Assembly: GCA_036971715.1 (NCBI GenBank)
Contig: JAVHJL010000009.1
Span: 620,001 to 684,000, forward strand
DNA: 64,000 bases
From: Arthrobotrys musiformis
Lineage: Eukaryota; Ascomycota; Orbiliomycetes; Orbiliales; Orbiliaceae
Direction: 5' to 3'
Below are positions 22,798 through 35,300 of the stretch, piece after piece. The notes beneath the pieces were generated by a model that searched no databases, had not been told where the DNA came from, and saw nothing but the letters and a program-made list of their open reading frames with translations. Each line of letters begins with the position of its first letter. The first letter of the stretch is position 1. A program made the translations under genes and the position numbers.

Positions 22798-24404
22798 TCA
22801 GTCCTCATCCTCATCCTCCTCCTCATCACCAACAGGCTCAACAATCAACACCATCGACCTCCCAAAGCAATCCCCCACACTCTTCCCATCGGGCTCAAAC
22901 ACCTTCCGCGGCATATTACTAACCAGCCTAAACCCATAGTCATGCTCGTACCCCTCCGGCTTATCCCCCTCATCCCCGGGTTCGACCCCGGAACACTCCA
23001 CAAAAGCATAAACATCCTCAACCGAGTCCTCCAACCCGAACCGTCTCACGATCCTCTGCCCGTCCAGTAGCGTCAGCGCCAGCCTCGAGGTTCCCGGTCC
23101 AACCCCAGGTTCCTCCTTAAGTCCCCTAGCCCTCCACCTCCTCCACGCCAATAATTTCCTTTCCTCAGCTTCCTCAGCTGCAAGCCTCGCCTTCTCCTCC
23201 TCTTCCGCCTTCACCCTCGCCGCCTCCTCGGCACGGCGTAGTCTCGCCCTCTCCGCGTCTCGCGCCAGAGATGCTTCATACGCTCTATTCTGCTCATCCC
23301 TAATACTCCTATCCGCCGCCTCCGCCGCCCTCCGGTTCCTAACCACACTAAGCGCCTCAGAATGCGCCGCAATCCCTGCCGTCAACTTCGAAATCAACTT
23401 CGTCGGCGACACAACCCCCGTAACCCTCGTCACAACCGACATCCCCCCACTCCCCTGCTGCTGCGGCGTATGCGTTATCAACGCCGAAAACGGGAATTTC
23501 GTACACCCCAGCGCCGTCGACACCTGATACGCCTCCGAATCCGCCACGCTGCCGCCCCACAGTAATACATCCCTATCCCTCAGAAACTTCACGACTTCCT
23601 CGTTTCCTAATGTTTCCTTTGTGTAACTGGCCGTATCGTCGTGTTCGGGGCTTAATAGGACGACTAGTAGGAATTTCAGGTCCTTTTTGGCTAGGTCTAG
23701 TGCTTGCGCGTAGCCGCCTTCGAACCAGGGGAGGTTTGTGACGCCGTTGTCTTCCTCGAATTCACGGATGAATCTACTGGCTGTGTCCCGCGGGCTCAGC
23801 GTCCTCCTATTCCCCGACGCACCTGTCCCGCGACGTCGGGCGGGGGAATAGAAGTTCGATAAGAGCCGGGGTAGGAAGGGGAATAGCGAGGAGAAGAGGT
23901 ATGCGAAGCCCTGTGTGATCCGCCAGGCTACCGATAACGGGAGGAAGAATAGTGCTAGAATGCTGGGTGGGCGGCGGGAGGAGATGTTGGGTTGGGGGAC
24001 TATGCGGGGCGCGGGGATTATATCTGTGGAACGGGAGCGGGAGGATGAGGATGAAGGGTGGCGGGGATTTGTAGCGAGGGGCGGACGGCGGGCCGGTGGG
24101 GGGCGGGGGTTGACTGCTGCAGCTATTATTGCGGCTTCTTGCGCTCGGGCTTCGGATACGGGGTCGACTGCGGGTTCTCCGTCGAAGAAGCGGGTGATTG
24201 CGATCTGTTTGGTAATGCTGTTAGATGGGTATACATGAATAATTATATAAAGGGGGGTGATTAGGGACGGACCTCAACGTTCCACTGACAGCGAGCGAGG
24301 AGGGTGATGGCTTGTGCGGTGTCGGAGTTCGTGACGGAGAGGTACTGTGCGAGGGCGTCCTGCTGGGCCTCGGAGAGGTTTGAGACGTCCGCAGTGGAGG
24401 ACAT
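22798..24404 (-). CDS. UBX-domain protein, FAF2/UBXD8-type ERAD factor
   Basis: Two exons (24404-24273 and 24204-22798) close to 512 residues. Residues about 6-45 form a UBA-like domain (LSEAQQDALAQYLSVT). A hydrophobic hairpin (SILALFFLPLSVAW, AYLFSSLFPFLP) near residues 105-140 would anchor it to the ER or lipid droplets. A thioredoxin-like UAS domain follows (FLLVVLLSPEHDD, TALGCTKFPFSAL). Then comes an Arg/Glu/Ala coiled coil (RDAERARLRRAEEAARV) and a C-terminal UBX domain (RLALTLLDGQRIVRRF to VLIVEPVG), with an acidic end. This order (UBA, hairpin, UAS, coiled coil, UBX) is that of FAF2/UBXD8 and yeast Ubx2/Ubx3-type proteins, which recruit Cdc48/p97. The exact yeast counterpart is uncertain. 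The promoter side faces the CACGTG repeat array. Confidence 0.88.
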
Positions 24405-25813
24405 CGCGGCGTGGTGGTTGTTGATGTTTATGTTCTATCGTACGGTGTGATGCGTGTCCATATGCCGAGATGGGATGCGGGTGGAAGTCCCCCTCTTCTC
24501 CCCGTAGGTATTTAAGTCTTGATTAAGAGATATGTAGCGATGACGAGGGGGTTCGAGGGAGTAATATGAATATCCGTCCTAGATGGTGAGTAAGAGGATG
24601 GTGTTCGTGTCTTAGAGAAGACAGAGGAAGAAGAGGATAAACAGTGCCTTCTCGAAATTACTCTTTGGCCAGACAATGCAGTGTCATCATCTGTTGCTAT
24701 CCCATCCACCCATCCACAGGCCAACAGGGTTCAGGGGTCGGGCACAATACCACACCAACACCATCTCCACAACATCACGTGACACCTTTCAACGTCAAAA
24801 ACTGGTAGACGTAGTCTCGAGCCCGGAGTCTGCCGTCGAGACTACCTATCTATCTATAACATCTAGAGTCCACGGTCGACGCTCGAGACTAGCTTTGGAC
24901 CCTTTTGGCCGTCAAATTCATCACGTGCTCCCTATAATAATCCTTTCACGTGATGACTTCCACTGTCAAAAGCCACAGTTGGTAGTCTGGAGTCTACGCT
25001 CGAGACTAAATTTAGCCTCTTTCAACATTTAAATTCGTCACGTGCCCTCTTAAAACCCCCAGCACGTGGTTACTTCCAGCATCAAAAGCTATGGCTTATA
25101 GTCTCGGGCGTCGGGCTTAGAGTCTACGCTCGAGATTACGTTTGGCCTCTTTTGACGGTCAAATCTGTCACGTGCCTTTCCGTAATTGGTAATGGGATGG
25201 ATTTGGATGCTGGAACAGTCGTACTACCATGTCCTGGAGTTTTGAAGGTGCAAGTTGTCACGTGTGCTCTTATATACTGTACTCTCTGCTATCAGGGAAG
25301 ATAGAGCACCAGAACTCCCTACGCCCAGTGCCAAAGCGTTTTAATACAAAATTGCCTGGGTACCCAGACTCTTTACGTACTTAGGTAAGTATTTATATAA
25401 GCTTGGTCTCGTTCCCAGCGTTTTGGGATCGATCTCGCCGCTATTGGTTTGAATGAAGCTAGACATATACAACATACCAACACTTGGACCCGTTCTGATG
25501 CTTTGCTGATCCAGATCACCCAAACTTTATGCTCAAATACTGGTATACCCGCCTGTATCTATAGAATAGATTGCATACCAAAACCCGAGACCACAGTAGT
25601 CCAGTATATGTTTATATAATGAGACCAATATAACCATCCGGTGTTAATATTTATATCAATCACACTTCCAATTCCAGCTAGCCCGCAAAATACCACACCC
25701 GACCGTGTTGTCCCCTCCCAACCTCGGTCTTCTATCATATGCATCCAACCTCAACCTCAACCTCCCCGTACCCCCCCTCAGTCTCATATAATTATATATA
25801 TAATATAGTAGAA
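24405..25813. other. Divergent intergenic region with repeat array
   Basis: Spacer between the UBX gene (minus) and the kinase-like gene (plus). Apart from the CACGTG array at 24775-25264 it is AT-rich, with no gene. TATA-like AT runs lie at 25785-25810, just before the kinase ATG. Confidence 0.5.
24775..25264. repeat. Diverged tandem repeats with seven CACGTG palindromes
   Basis: CACGTG cores occur within 24775-24782 (TCACGTGA), 24921-24927, 24946-24953 (TCACGTGA), 25038-25044, 25063-25068, 25168-25174 and 25258-25264. Between them recur GTCAAAAGC, TAGTCT, GAGTCTACGCTCGAGACTA and TTTGGCCTCTTTTGACGGTC, giving about three diverged copies with a period of roughly 117-130 nt. Within a unit, TAGTCTCGAG and CTCGAGACTA are inverted copies. 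CACGTG is the E-box bound by bHLH factors such as Cbf1 or Pho4-type proteins. The array sits in the shared promoter of the UBX and kinase-like genes. Confidence 0.75.
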
Positions 25814-26866
25814 ATGCTCTCGATCCTCCCTCCCCCCTACACCCTGGCCTCATCCACCCAGCTCTGCAGCCTCTGGTCAAACTACGGCTCCATCTCCCGT
25901 CTCCAAACCTCCCCACCCCACAAAACATCCCTCATCCTCAAATCCATCCTCCCGCCCTTCTCAGAAGACTCAGACCCCGACGAATCCCACCTCAGAAAAC
26001 TAATCTCCTACCGCGTAGAACGCTACTTCTACACAAACCTCTCCCCCCTCATCACCCTCCCCTCCACCAAAGTCGCAACCGCAATAGCAGTCGACGACCC
26101 CGCCGGCCAACTCCTCCTCGAGGATCTTTCTCCTTCGTATCCAATATCCTGCTACGGCTCCCTTTCCTTACAGGAAACAAATGCAGTCCTAACCTGGCTC
26201 GCCGGCTTCCACGCCACCTTCTGGGCACCCGAACTCTCCCCCCTCCCCATCGGTACCCCAGTCCCACCACCCCTCTCCGCAACCTCCCCGAACACCACCT
26301 CGGGAATCTGGCAAAGGGGCGGATACTGGTACCTCCCCACCCGATCCGCAGAACTCTCCACCCTCCTCTCCTCCTCCGAAGAAACCTACCTAATAAAATG
26401 GCTCAAACACGCCGACAACTCCCTCGCATCCACAAACAAACAATGGAAAACAATAATCCACGGCGACGTAAAAGGCGCCAACATCTTCCTCTCCTCCTCT
26501 TCCTCAAATCCAAACGCAGCACTATACGACTTCCAATACCTCGGCCTCGCCCCGCCGACAGTAGATCTAATCTACTTCCTCGGCACAACAGTCCACCGCT
26601 CCCTCCTCCCCTCCCTCCCCTCCCTCCTACAATTCTACTACTCCTCCCTAAAGGACTTCTACTTCCAAACCCACGATGGAAAAAATCTAGAAGAGGAAAC
26701 GGGATACTCCTACGAAATACTGCTGCAACAGTGGGATCTAGCCGCCGTGGATTGGATGCGCTTCATGGCCGGCTGGGGCGTATGGGGTAATTGGCGCTGG
26801 GTGAGGGAGCAAGCCCAGGCCGCTGTAAAGAAGTGGGAGGACGAAGGGCGGGTTCCCATCGAATAA
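25814..26866 (+). CDS. Small-molecule kinase, APH/EcKinase-like
   Basis: Single exon, 350 residues from ATG 25814. An in-frame ATG at 25739 would add 25 residues, but a TATA-like AT run lies between the two, so the inner start is preferred. The Brenner motif HGDVKGANIF (catalytic Asp and metal-binding Asn) and the DFQYLG motif (second metal Asp followed by x-Gln) identify the phosphotransferase/choline-kinase-like fold. VDLIYFLGTT follows, as in the ecdysteroid kinase-like (DUF1679/CHK) group. A Lys in ILKSIL could contact ATP. No signal peptide or membrane segment is seen. The substrate cannot be inferred. Codons are strongly C-ending up to about 26740 and then become G-ending. Confidence 0.8.
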   Translation: MLSILPPPYTLASSTQLCSLWSNYGSISRLQTSPPHKTSLILKSILPPFSEDSDPDESHLRKLISYRVERYFYTNLSPLITLPSTKVATAIAVDDPAGQLLLEDLSPSYPISCYGSLSLQETNAVLTWLAGFHATFWAPELSPLPIGTPVPPPLSATSPNTTSGIWQRGGYWYLPTRSAELSTLLSSSEETYLIKWLKHADNSLASTNKQWKTIIHGDVKGANIFLSSSSSNPNAALYDFQYLGLAPPTVDLIYFLGTTVHRSLLPSLPSLLQFYYSSLKDFYFQTHDGKNLEEETGYSYEILLQQWDLAAVDWMRFMAGWGVWGNWRWVREQAQAAVKKWEDEGRVPIE

Positions 26867-27060
26867 TCTCTCTCACACTATATCACAAAAGTAGATTTGT
26901 AGAAAGTTTTATACCGCAGTGTATGCTAGGAATGTATGTATGTACAAATTATACGAACCACAGCCCGGTAAAGTGTTCAAAGGCGCTTCGCAATAACAAC
27001 GCCATAAAATGCTATCAATGAAAAAACACACCACGGGAAAAGACATAGAAATACACAATC

Positions 27061-29063
27061 CTAAAGCCCAAACAACGGCTGAACATCAGGATCCTGCTGC
27101 GCCGGCACCTGCGGCTGGTCCGGGGCCGCCTGCCCCTCTTGCCCCTGCCCATCTACACCTCCAACATCCCCCTGCGCCTGAGCTTGCTCACCCGCCTGCC
27201 CCCCCTCAATAGCCTGCAAAGCCTCCTGCCTCAACCGTCGAGCCTGCCCCACCCGCTCCCCCAACCCCGGTATCAAACTCGCCATAAATATCCCCACGCT
27301 AGCCTGGATGTTATCCCACAGCCCCCCCTCCTGTTGATTATTCCGCTGCTGAATCAACCTATCCGCCAGTTGTTGCGGATGAGGTTCCCCACCCTGCTGC
27401 CCCTGCGCCGGTTGCTGTTGCTGATCATTCCCCTGCGCTGCCGCAGGTACAGGTCGAGGAGCCGGATCCGCAAGAAACGCGCCTATCCGCTCCAGCAGCG
27501 GCATAATCCGATACCGCCGCAAAATGACCCGCGCAATCCCCGATTGTGCAACTAAACATACCCCCCAACAAATCAGCACACATCCCAACCCTACTTCTTC
27601 GAGAAAAAACTTACGAAAGATAATTGTAGCCGCAGACCAGAGGATTATATCCCGGCGGGTATCCCTACCCCCGCCGAGGAGGTACACCCCAAACCCCAAC
27701 TTCAAAGCCAGCCACATACACTCAAGCAGCCAATTCAACGCCCTCTCGATAGCGCGCTCATCCATCGTCAGAAGATCCACGCCGAGGAGTAACAACATCA
27801 GCCCGAAAAAATACCCCATCGGCCCTCGCGGACGGATCCGAATCCTGACCGGTGCCGGACGTTGACGTGGGACCTGAGCCCGCGCTCCCGATGATACCAA
27901 AGGAGCACGAAGTTCTCGAAACTCAGATGTATGCTGTCGCATCAATTCGACCCTTCGTCGTTCGAGGTCTTCAAGTTCCGCGGCTTCCGCGGGCGTCTGA
28001 AATCGGTTCCTCCTTTCTAGAATTTCTTTCCGCAGTCGGATGATTTCCCGAGCGACATCCTGGGACTGCTCAAGGTTTTCGCCGGGAGGAGTGGTTTCAC
28101 TGCTCGGCTCCGCTTCCGATTCAACTGGATTCGTTCTCCTTCTATTACGTATCTCGGAGGGTGAAAGCGGTGCCGACCCCCATGACACTTCACGATGATG
28201 CGATGGACCCGAAGTCAACGGTGGCCCAGGCTGAGCAGGAGCTAAAAGAATGGCGCCTTGACCATCCGGCCCTTGGAGCAGATAGTACTCCTGCTGTGGT
28301 GAAGCCCTCGGGGTTGATGGAATCTCCGAGGGCCCACCACTGGTACTTCCCGAGCTGACATTCTGATCATGGCTGGTCCTATTGGTGTGGACAAAAGTGC
28401 TTGTCGTCGTAGTCGTTACTCGTCTGGTGTAGCTAAAAGAGACAGGTCTGCCTCGTGATGCTAAGAACCGGTTAGCTCCCGTAGCCACAGCCTACCCGGC
28501 ACAAATAAAATAAAAGCTTGTAATTACCTTGAAGCAACATCGCTGTCCCCGGAGGTGTACCTGGAGGAAGGTTATGCACTCCGGGAATAGTCGATCCAGG
28601 GGTTTGATTCTGGGGTACAGTGGGAGTGGGAGTAGCAGACGTAGCATTCGCTCTCGAAGCGGCCGGAGCGGGCGAGAAAAACCCACGACCGGGAGCAGGA
28701 GCGGCCCGAGGAGGACTGCGACTGGGGCGTATGACCACATGAACATAAACGGGGTTACGAGAATCCTACAACATATTAGACCAACTACGAAAACACCTAT
28801 CAAGAGAATAGACCCCAACATACCAATCTAGCCCGAAACGCCTCCTTCAAGATATTTTCATCACGTAACTGCCTACCGCCGTATATCAATCTCAAGGAAT
28901 TGGCATCTGGGATCCCCGGGACGGTTTCCTGGATTTTGTTCCTGAGGTCTTGAACTGTTGACGATAGATTGACATTGATCGTGACATCCTGTGGCTCTCG
29001 AGAGCCAGGCCTCATCAGCTTTAGGATGATATCGGCCATGTCAGACTCCTCGGTAGGCGCCAT
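27061..29063 (-). CDS. HERP/Usa1-like ubiquitin-like-domain membrane protein
   Basis: Three exons (29063-28824, 28765-28528, 28460-27061) close to 625 residues. A ubiquitin-like domain spans residues about 10-85 (ILKLMRPGSREPQDVTINV, LRLIYGGRQLRDENIL, PVYVHVVIRP). A Pro/Ser-rich linker follows. The central part has a helical Arg/Glu segment and several hydrophobic helices (YFFGLMLLLLGVDLL, LLECMWLALKLGFGVYLLGG, LGCVLICWGVCLVAQ). The tail is Gln/Pro/Gly-rich (QPAQGQQGGEPHPQQ). An N-terminal UBL plus C-terminal membrane helices is the architecture of mammalian HERPUD1 and yeast Usa1, scaffold parts of the Hrd1 ER-associated degradation ligase. Sequence conservation outside the UBL is low, so other UBL membrane proteins remain possible. 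Confidence 0.75.
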
Positions 29064-29754
29064 CTTTGGAAGCCTTATGTTGCGACCTTGGAGGACCGCA
29101 GGTAATGATAATGAACTAGCATCACAGCGAATTAGTCATCGATCAAATATAAAACCAACCAATCGAAAGGGAATTAGATTGGAGTGCGCACTCACAAGGA
29201 TAATGTATCAGGCTCTTTCTCTAAAGGATTGATTGATATCACAATCCAAGCTAACCTGGTTCCTGCCTGTGTAACGGTGCGTTGCCGATGTCGTTACGAT
29301 CCAGCGATCCTAACTCAACGCTGCACCGGCACGATGTGATTCAATCGCTGGTAAGTACCGGTCCACAGCGCTAAGCAAGCATGCAGAGGTATTCGTGTTC
29401 GGTGGTTTGAAGCCCCGAATCCGGCCCTGGCTGCCGGGATCGTGACAATCGTGACAAAAGGATGGAGTTGCAGTTGAATCGATGGCCAGGTCTGTAGTGG
29501 TTGGTTGGTGACCACGCTGTCGATAATCAGAGTTATAAGGCGGGATGACATGATGGAACGGGACAATGCGACCGAGCATGGACCCCAGTCACAACACCCA
29601 CTCACCCACTCGCCCAGTATCCTTGTCAATTGTCTCCAAGCGACGTTTTCGCTCCGACGACAGACCACCAGCCCGCAACCAGCAAGCACCCAACGACAAC
29701 GACAGCCAACTCTTCCATCGATTATAATTCCGAACTATGGTACACAGATAGCCA
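29064..29754. other. Divergent promoter region
   Basis: About 690 nt between the HERP-like gene (minus) and MSS51 (plus). The open frames here overlap on opposite strands and have no domain features. Confidence 0.45.
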
Positions 29755-31477
29755 ATGAAGTCCTCTCGAGCAGTAACCGCGACTCTGCGAGGGTGCACCA
29801 GCGCCGGTGCCTCTGCAACCGACCCGGCCCGACTCACGCGAATACTCCCCCGCAATGCCCTCCAACCGAGGAGGACATACAGCAACGCCTCCAGGCCTCT
29901 GCAGTCGATATTCTCTTTCTTGAACCGCAATGATCCGGATAAGGTCCCCGAACCCGGGTTCCCGATCATGCAGTCTCACGAACGTCGAAAAGAGCGGATC
30001 AGACAGGTCAAGGAATCGTGGAAGAATCCGAAACCTGTTAAATTGCCTTCCGTCCCCACGCTCTCGCAGACGAATTTGTTCCATCCGTTGTCGGAGTCGC
30101 CTATACCGGAGATGAGGGAGATGGGCAAGCGGATCCAGGAACGGGCGGTGTGCCCGGTGGACGTGCCCCATGAGGTCGGCAAACATCAGGTCAACTTTGA
30201 GTGTCCGGACTGTGGGGTTCCGATTTACTGTTGTGAGGAGCATTGGATGGATGATTACGAAAACCATGTCCTGGTTTGCGAGACTCTGCGGGAAATCAAT
30301 GAGGATGAACACGACTTGAGATCCGGGCGAGAGTTCCCGGAATTCGAGTATCAGTTGTTGGAACAGGAGGATGATTGCTTGATCAACTTTACGAATTGGG
30401 ATAGTTTCTTATACACAAGAGAATTTGAGGCTATCAATGATATGAGATCCTTGCGACAGGTCACCAAGTTGCTGACATATCCGGTCACGGTTGGGAGTGT
30501 CATCCATGAACTGAGCCCTTACAATCTGAATAACCAGTTGACATACGAAGGACTGAAGAGTTTTGCCGGTATGGAAATTTCTTCTTTCTTATACTTGGAA
30601 ATAATAAGGATCAAATCTAACATTATAAACAGCCACAAGATATTCACTCCATCCGGTTCTATCTGGCAGTGACGGCACCCTCAAGGGCCAGAAGCAAATC
30701 CCCCCGCCGATGCGTATCTTCGTATTAGGTGCCCGCGGTGAGGCTTCACTCCCCCGTGAAGTTTGGGCGCAACTTCCCTTCATGTTCCCGCGGGTGAACT
30801 TCCATATCGCCTTCATCGGGCCCGAAGTCTTCCTTCAGCGTCCAAGGCATCTGGACTGGCCACCCCCACCACGCTCGCCCGGAAACCCATTCGGCACTCT
30901 ATACGAACGTCCGGCGCCGCGCATGAAGATCTCAAGTACGAGCGAGTATTTCCATACCCTGCACAAGACGGGAATGTTCGCACCCTACGATCCGTACTTT
31001 GACGTCTTCGTCTTGTTCCATCCTGGATTCAGCCATCCGGCCAGTATGACCAATTGGGAGGAGACATTGCCGATGTTGCTGGAGACGAAGTGTCCGATCA
31101 TCGCTACGGGTTATACCAAGGAGGATATGGATGCCGATGTGGAATGGGTGAATAATACGGCGAAGGGCGAGTTCGATGTGCTCATGGAGCCTGGCCAGAA
31201 CCGGTTCAGCAGTTTGCGGTGGAATATCCTGGAGTATGTTCCCATATGTGTCTTCTCAAGGGGTATTGTCGATTCTAACTGGTGATCTCGCATAGGACTG
31301 ATCCGAGTGGAGGGTTGAGTCAAAGCAACTGGGGGGTCTGGGCATTCAGAGGGAAACGGTATGTGATTATTTACACTCCCGCCGATGATTGAGTTTAAGT
31401 ATAAGCTAACGAGCATGGTGCAATGCAGATACGAAACGATGCAACGTGTGACGACACCCGATGTCATCCCATTGTAA
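29755..31477 (+). CDS. MSS51: Mitochondrial COX1 translational activator MSS51
   Basis: Four exons (29755-30568, 30633-31233, 31296-31358, 31429-31477) close to 508 residues. The N-terminus is basic and hydroxylated without acidic residues for about 30 positions (MKSSRAVTATLRGCT), like a mitochondrial presequence. A zinc-binding region begins near residue 132: CPVDVPHEVG, ECPDCGVPIYCCEEHW, then further His/Cys, as in the Mss51 zinc finger. The C-terminal domain (LTYPVTVGSVIHELSPYN, RIFVLGARGEASLPREVWAQ, FVLFHPGFSHP) matches the conserved Mss51 body. In yeast Mss51 activates COX1 mRNA translation and chaperones Cox1 during cytochrome c oxidase assembly. The join TDPSGGL then KRYETMQRV was fixed by reading frame across two tiny last exons. 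Confidence 0.92.
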
Positions 31478-32315
31478 AAACTTGTAGATATACCATATCC
31501 AATATAGCGTGCATATGCATACCAAGTATGCAGAACATAGTGCCTGTACATACATATCCCCAAATCTCATGGAACACAAGATACCTCATGTGCTATAAAT
31601 AATACCTCATCGCGAAATACAATTTCAAGATGTTTGCTAACCCCCCACTTTCCCGAAACAGAGCAGCCGGGATGTCGGCTCGCCCAGAACGACCCCGGTC
31701 CGTGCAGCTGCGTTGGGCCCTGACGTCGAAACAACAACGAAACGATGTTGGAGAACTGAGCTCGAGAGGCCACTTGTTCTCACAATGCAACCTGCAACCT
31801 CATGAACCTGCACCGGCCTGCTGACACCGTGGCGACATTCCGCTCTGACTACAATTACCCTCGCATTAGCTAAGTATCAAGTCATAGAGCCGTCGATTTA
31901 CCAAATTGCAGGCCAATTGACTCCACAGGGTAGGTTTTTTCCACCGGTGCCTGAGCCTTACCGCCATATTGACAGCCTGTTCAAACTGACCCAACCTCGA
32001 GGTTTCCCCACGGCGCAGGAGGCTACAAGAGCACGACGAATTGGCCGCATGGACATCGCATAGCCATATATCCTTCCGTGTCCCCCTCCGAGACCCAAGT
32101 TGTTCTGTGAATGTGAATACATAGTACAGTCTTGCATCTGTCTCCTATTGGATCGGGTTGACCTGCCTTTCACGAGCTTCACTATAGTTATAAAGGTCAA
32201 ACCTTACATATTTACAAGCCTACATACTCACTCACTCTCTCACAAACACACCTCTCGGTCTGAGCACTACCAAAATATTTCCTGAGCCTGCAAAGGCTGT
32301 GATACTTCGACAAAA
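31478..32315. other. Intergenic region, LHS1 promoter
   Basis: Upstream region of LHS1 and 3' flank of MSS51. A/C-rich leader sequence (CACTCACTCTCTCACAAACA) lies just before the LHS1 start. No gene is seen. Confidence 0.45.
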
Positions 32316-35300
32316 ATGCGATACACAAACCGCACAACCACCCTTGCGGTTCTCGCCCTCGCCTTCAGTTCTCTGGCATCTGCATCTGCATCGATTCTTG
32401 GTATCGACTATGGCAGCGAGTTCATCAAGGCGGCTCTGGTGAAGCCGGGTATCCCCATCGAGATCGTTTTGACCAAAGATTCCAGACGGAAAGAGGTCGC
32501 CGCGGTGGCATTCAAACCGAAATCCTCAACCCATCCCGCCAACAGCAGCCCAGAACGGTTATACGGCGTTGACGCCGTAAACTTCGCTGCCAGGTACCCG
32601 GATGATGTCTACCCACACCTGAAGCAACTTCTCGGTGCCTACGAAGCCACGGACGAGAGAGTAACCAGCTATTCCCAGCGTTTCCCAAATCTCAAACTCA
32701 CGCTCGCGCCCACCGCCGGCCGTTCTACCGTCGAATTCCTCAGCAATGCCGCTCAAGAAGGCAGATTTGCACTGGAGGAGCTTATTGCGATGCAATTGGC
32801 AAACGTTCGAAGATCCGGCGAGGCCCTTGCCAATGATGGAAACACTATCACGGACTGTGTCATCACCGTTCCAGCCTACTTCACGGCCGAGGAACGACAT
32901 GCTATCATTGCGGCATCTGAGATTGCGGGTATGAACGTCATGGAACTCATTAGTGACGGAGTTGCTGTTGCGGTCAACTACGCTATTCCCAGATCGTTCT
33001 CCCCGGACGTAAAGGAGGAAATCCATATTATCTACGATATGGGTGCCAGCTCCACCACCGCAACCGTTGTGCAAGTTCGAGGCAAGACCGTGAAGGAGGG
33101 AAGGAGCAACAAGAACGTCACTGATGTTTCCGCTCTCGGTGTTGGATTCGACCGAACCCTCGGTGGTGACGCCTTCAACCAGAAGATGTATGATCTCCTT
33201 CTCAACGAATTTGCGGAGAGCAAGGCCGGCAAGAAGATCGCAGAGAAAGAGGGAAAGCCGATTAAAGAGCTTCTTAACGGAAAGCAAGTCGCCAAGCTCT
33301 GGAAGGAGGCCGCTAGGGTCCGACATATCCTCAGCGCCAACAACGAGGCTTCCAGCTCGATCGAAAGCTTCTTCCCAGACGTTGACTTCAGAAGCAGGAA
33401 GATCCAGCGAAGCGAATTCGAGGAACTCCTCAAGGAATACGTCGTCAGGATTTCCAAGCCAATCATCGACTCTGTCGATAAGCTGAAGGGCGGATTGGAG
33501 AATGTCGAGAGCATCATCATGTTTGGAGGTGGTGTGAGAGCACCATTTGTCCAAAAGGTTTTGACTGACCTTGTCGGGGATAAGTTGTCGAAGAACGTCA
33601 ACGGTGATGAGGCTGCCGTTATGGGTGCCACCTTCAGGGGCGCCTCCTTGAGCAAGCTTTTCAGGGTCAAGGATATCAGGGTCCAGGATGTTAGCTCCTA
33701 CACTGTGGGAATGAGGTACACCTCCGAGGCAACTGGAAAAGGTATTTAAACCACCACCCACTCGAAGGTACTATTGAAACTAATTTATGTTTTTAGAACT
33801 CACCCAAAACCTTTTCAATGCACCGGCATGGAGGGGCCACAGCCGTTTCGTCCCAATCAAGGCGACAAACGACTTCAGCTTCGACCTCTTCCAGATCGTT
33901 GGCCACACCCTCGACCCCGCCTCTCCAAAGGAAAATCTGTTCAAGGTTACAACCACCAACTTGACCGCTTCCCTTGCCAAGCTCAAGGCCGACGTCAACT
34001 GTCTCGAGAACACAGTCACAGCAACCTTCGACATCAGGATCGAGGAGAAGTTCGGCCTTCCGGAAGTTGCCGGCGCTGACATTGGATGCGAGTACGACGA
34101 GAAGAAGACCGGAATCGTTGATGATGTCAAGGGATTCTTTGGGTTCGGCGGCAAAGATAAGGACCAAAAGGTTTTGGAGGATGAGAAGTCCTCCAAGTCC
34201 GGAGACTCTTCTTCTAGTACTAAGACTACTAGTTCTAAGTCTAAGACCAAGTCTACCACCGCTACTCCAATCCCCACTGGTGAGAACGGAAAGCCGATTG
34301 AGAAGGTTCAAGTCTCTTTCACCGTTGAAAGGGCCGGCCTCACTCCAATCACCACCGAGGAACTTGCAACTGCGAAGAATAAACTCAAGGTCTTCGACGA
34401 GGATGACACCACGAGAGCCCAGCGCGAGGAAGCCAGAAACAACCTCGAGGCTTTCACCTACCGCGCCACCGAGCTACTCTCATCGGAGGGCTTCATTGCC
34501 GTCTCCACGGAGGAACAACGGGAGAAACTCCAGGCCAAGATCAATGAGATCTCCGACTGGATCTACACCCGCGAAGCCGATATTGCAGACCGCAAAATCC
34601 TCCTCGGAAAATTCAAGGAACTTAAGGATTTGGAAGAACCAATCAGCAACCGTAGAAAGGAAGCCACAGACCGACCAGACGGTATCGTGCGTCTCCAGAC
34701 CAACCTCAAGGATGGAAAGAAGCTCTTGGAGAAGATGAAGGTCGCCGTCACGAAGCACACTTCGGACCTTGCGAGCTGGTCGAGCTATTCTACCAAGTTT
34801 GTTGCAAGCGTCAGTTCCTCCGAAGCCGCTGCCTCCGCATCCTCCGCCTCCGCGGAAGCTGAGGCCAGCAAGAGCGCCGAAGCCGCCGCATCTGCTTCTT
34901 CCGAGTCTAGCTCAAGCTCAACCGAGGCCGCCGCCTCCCCAAGCGGTAGCGCAGACCCACTCGACAACCTCGAAGATACATCCTCGAGCACCACCACCTC
35001 CTCCACCACTACCAAGAAAACCACCAAATCCAAGCCAAAATCCACCAAGAAGCCAACCCCAACCCCAGCCCCGGTGGTCCTCTACACCGAATCGGACTGC
35101 ACAAGCTTCGACACCTCCCTCCAAGAAGCCGAAAAATGGCTCTCCGAGAAATCCAAAGAGCAAGAAACCCTCAAAGCCCACGAAGACCCCACCCTCCTCT
35201 CCAAAGACCTAAAATCCAAGAGCCACAAGCTGGAAAAGGATATCAAGAAATTCTCCGGCCGGACAAAAACAAATTACGCCCCGCCGCCGCCACCACCCCC

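Noticed and set aside
29722..30312. 196-codon minus-strand ORF
   Set aside because: Antisense to the first exon of MSS51; no independent evidence.
32559..33761. 400-codon minus-strand ORF antisense to LHS1
   Set aside because: It mirrors the codon pattern of the LHS1 exon on the other strand, has no start context or domain, and LHS1 is unambiguous.
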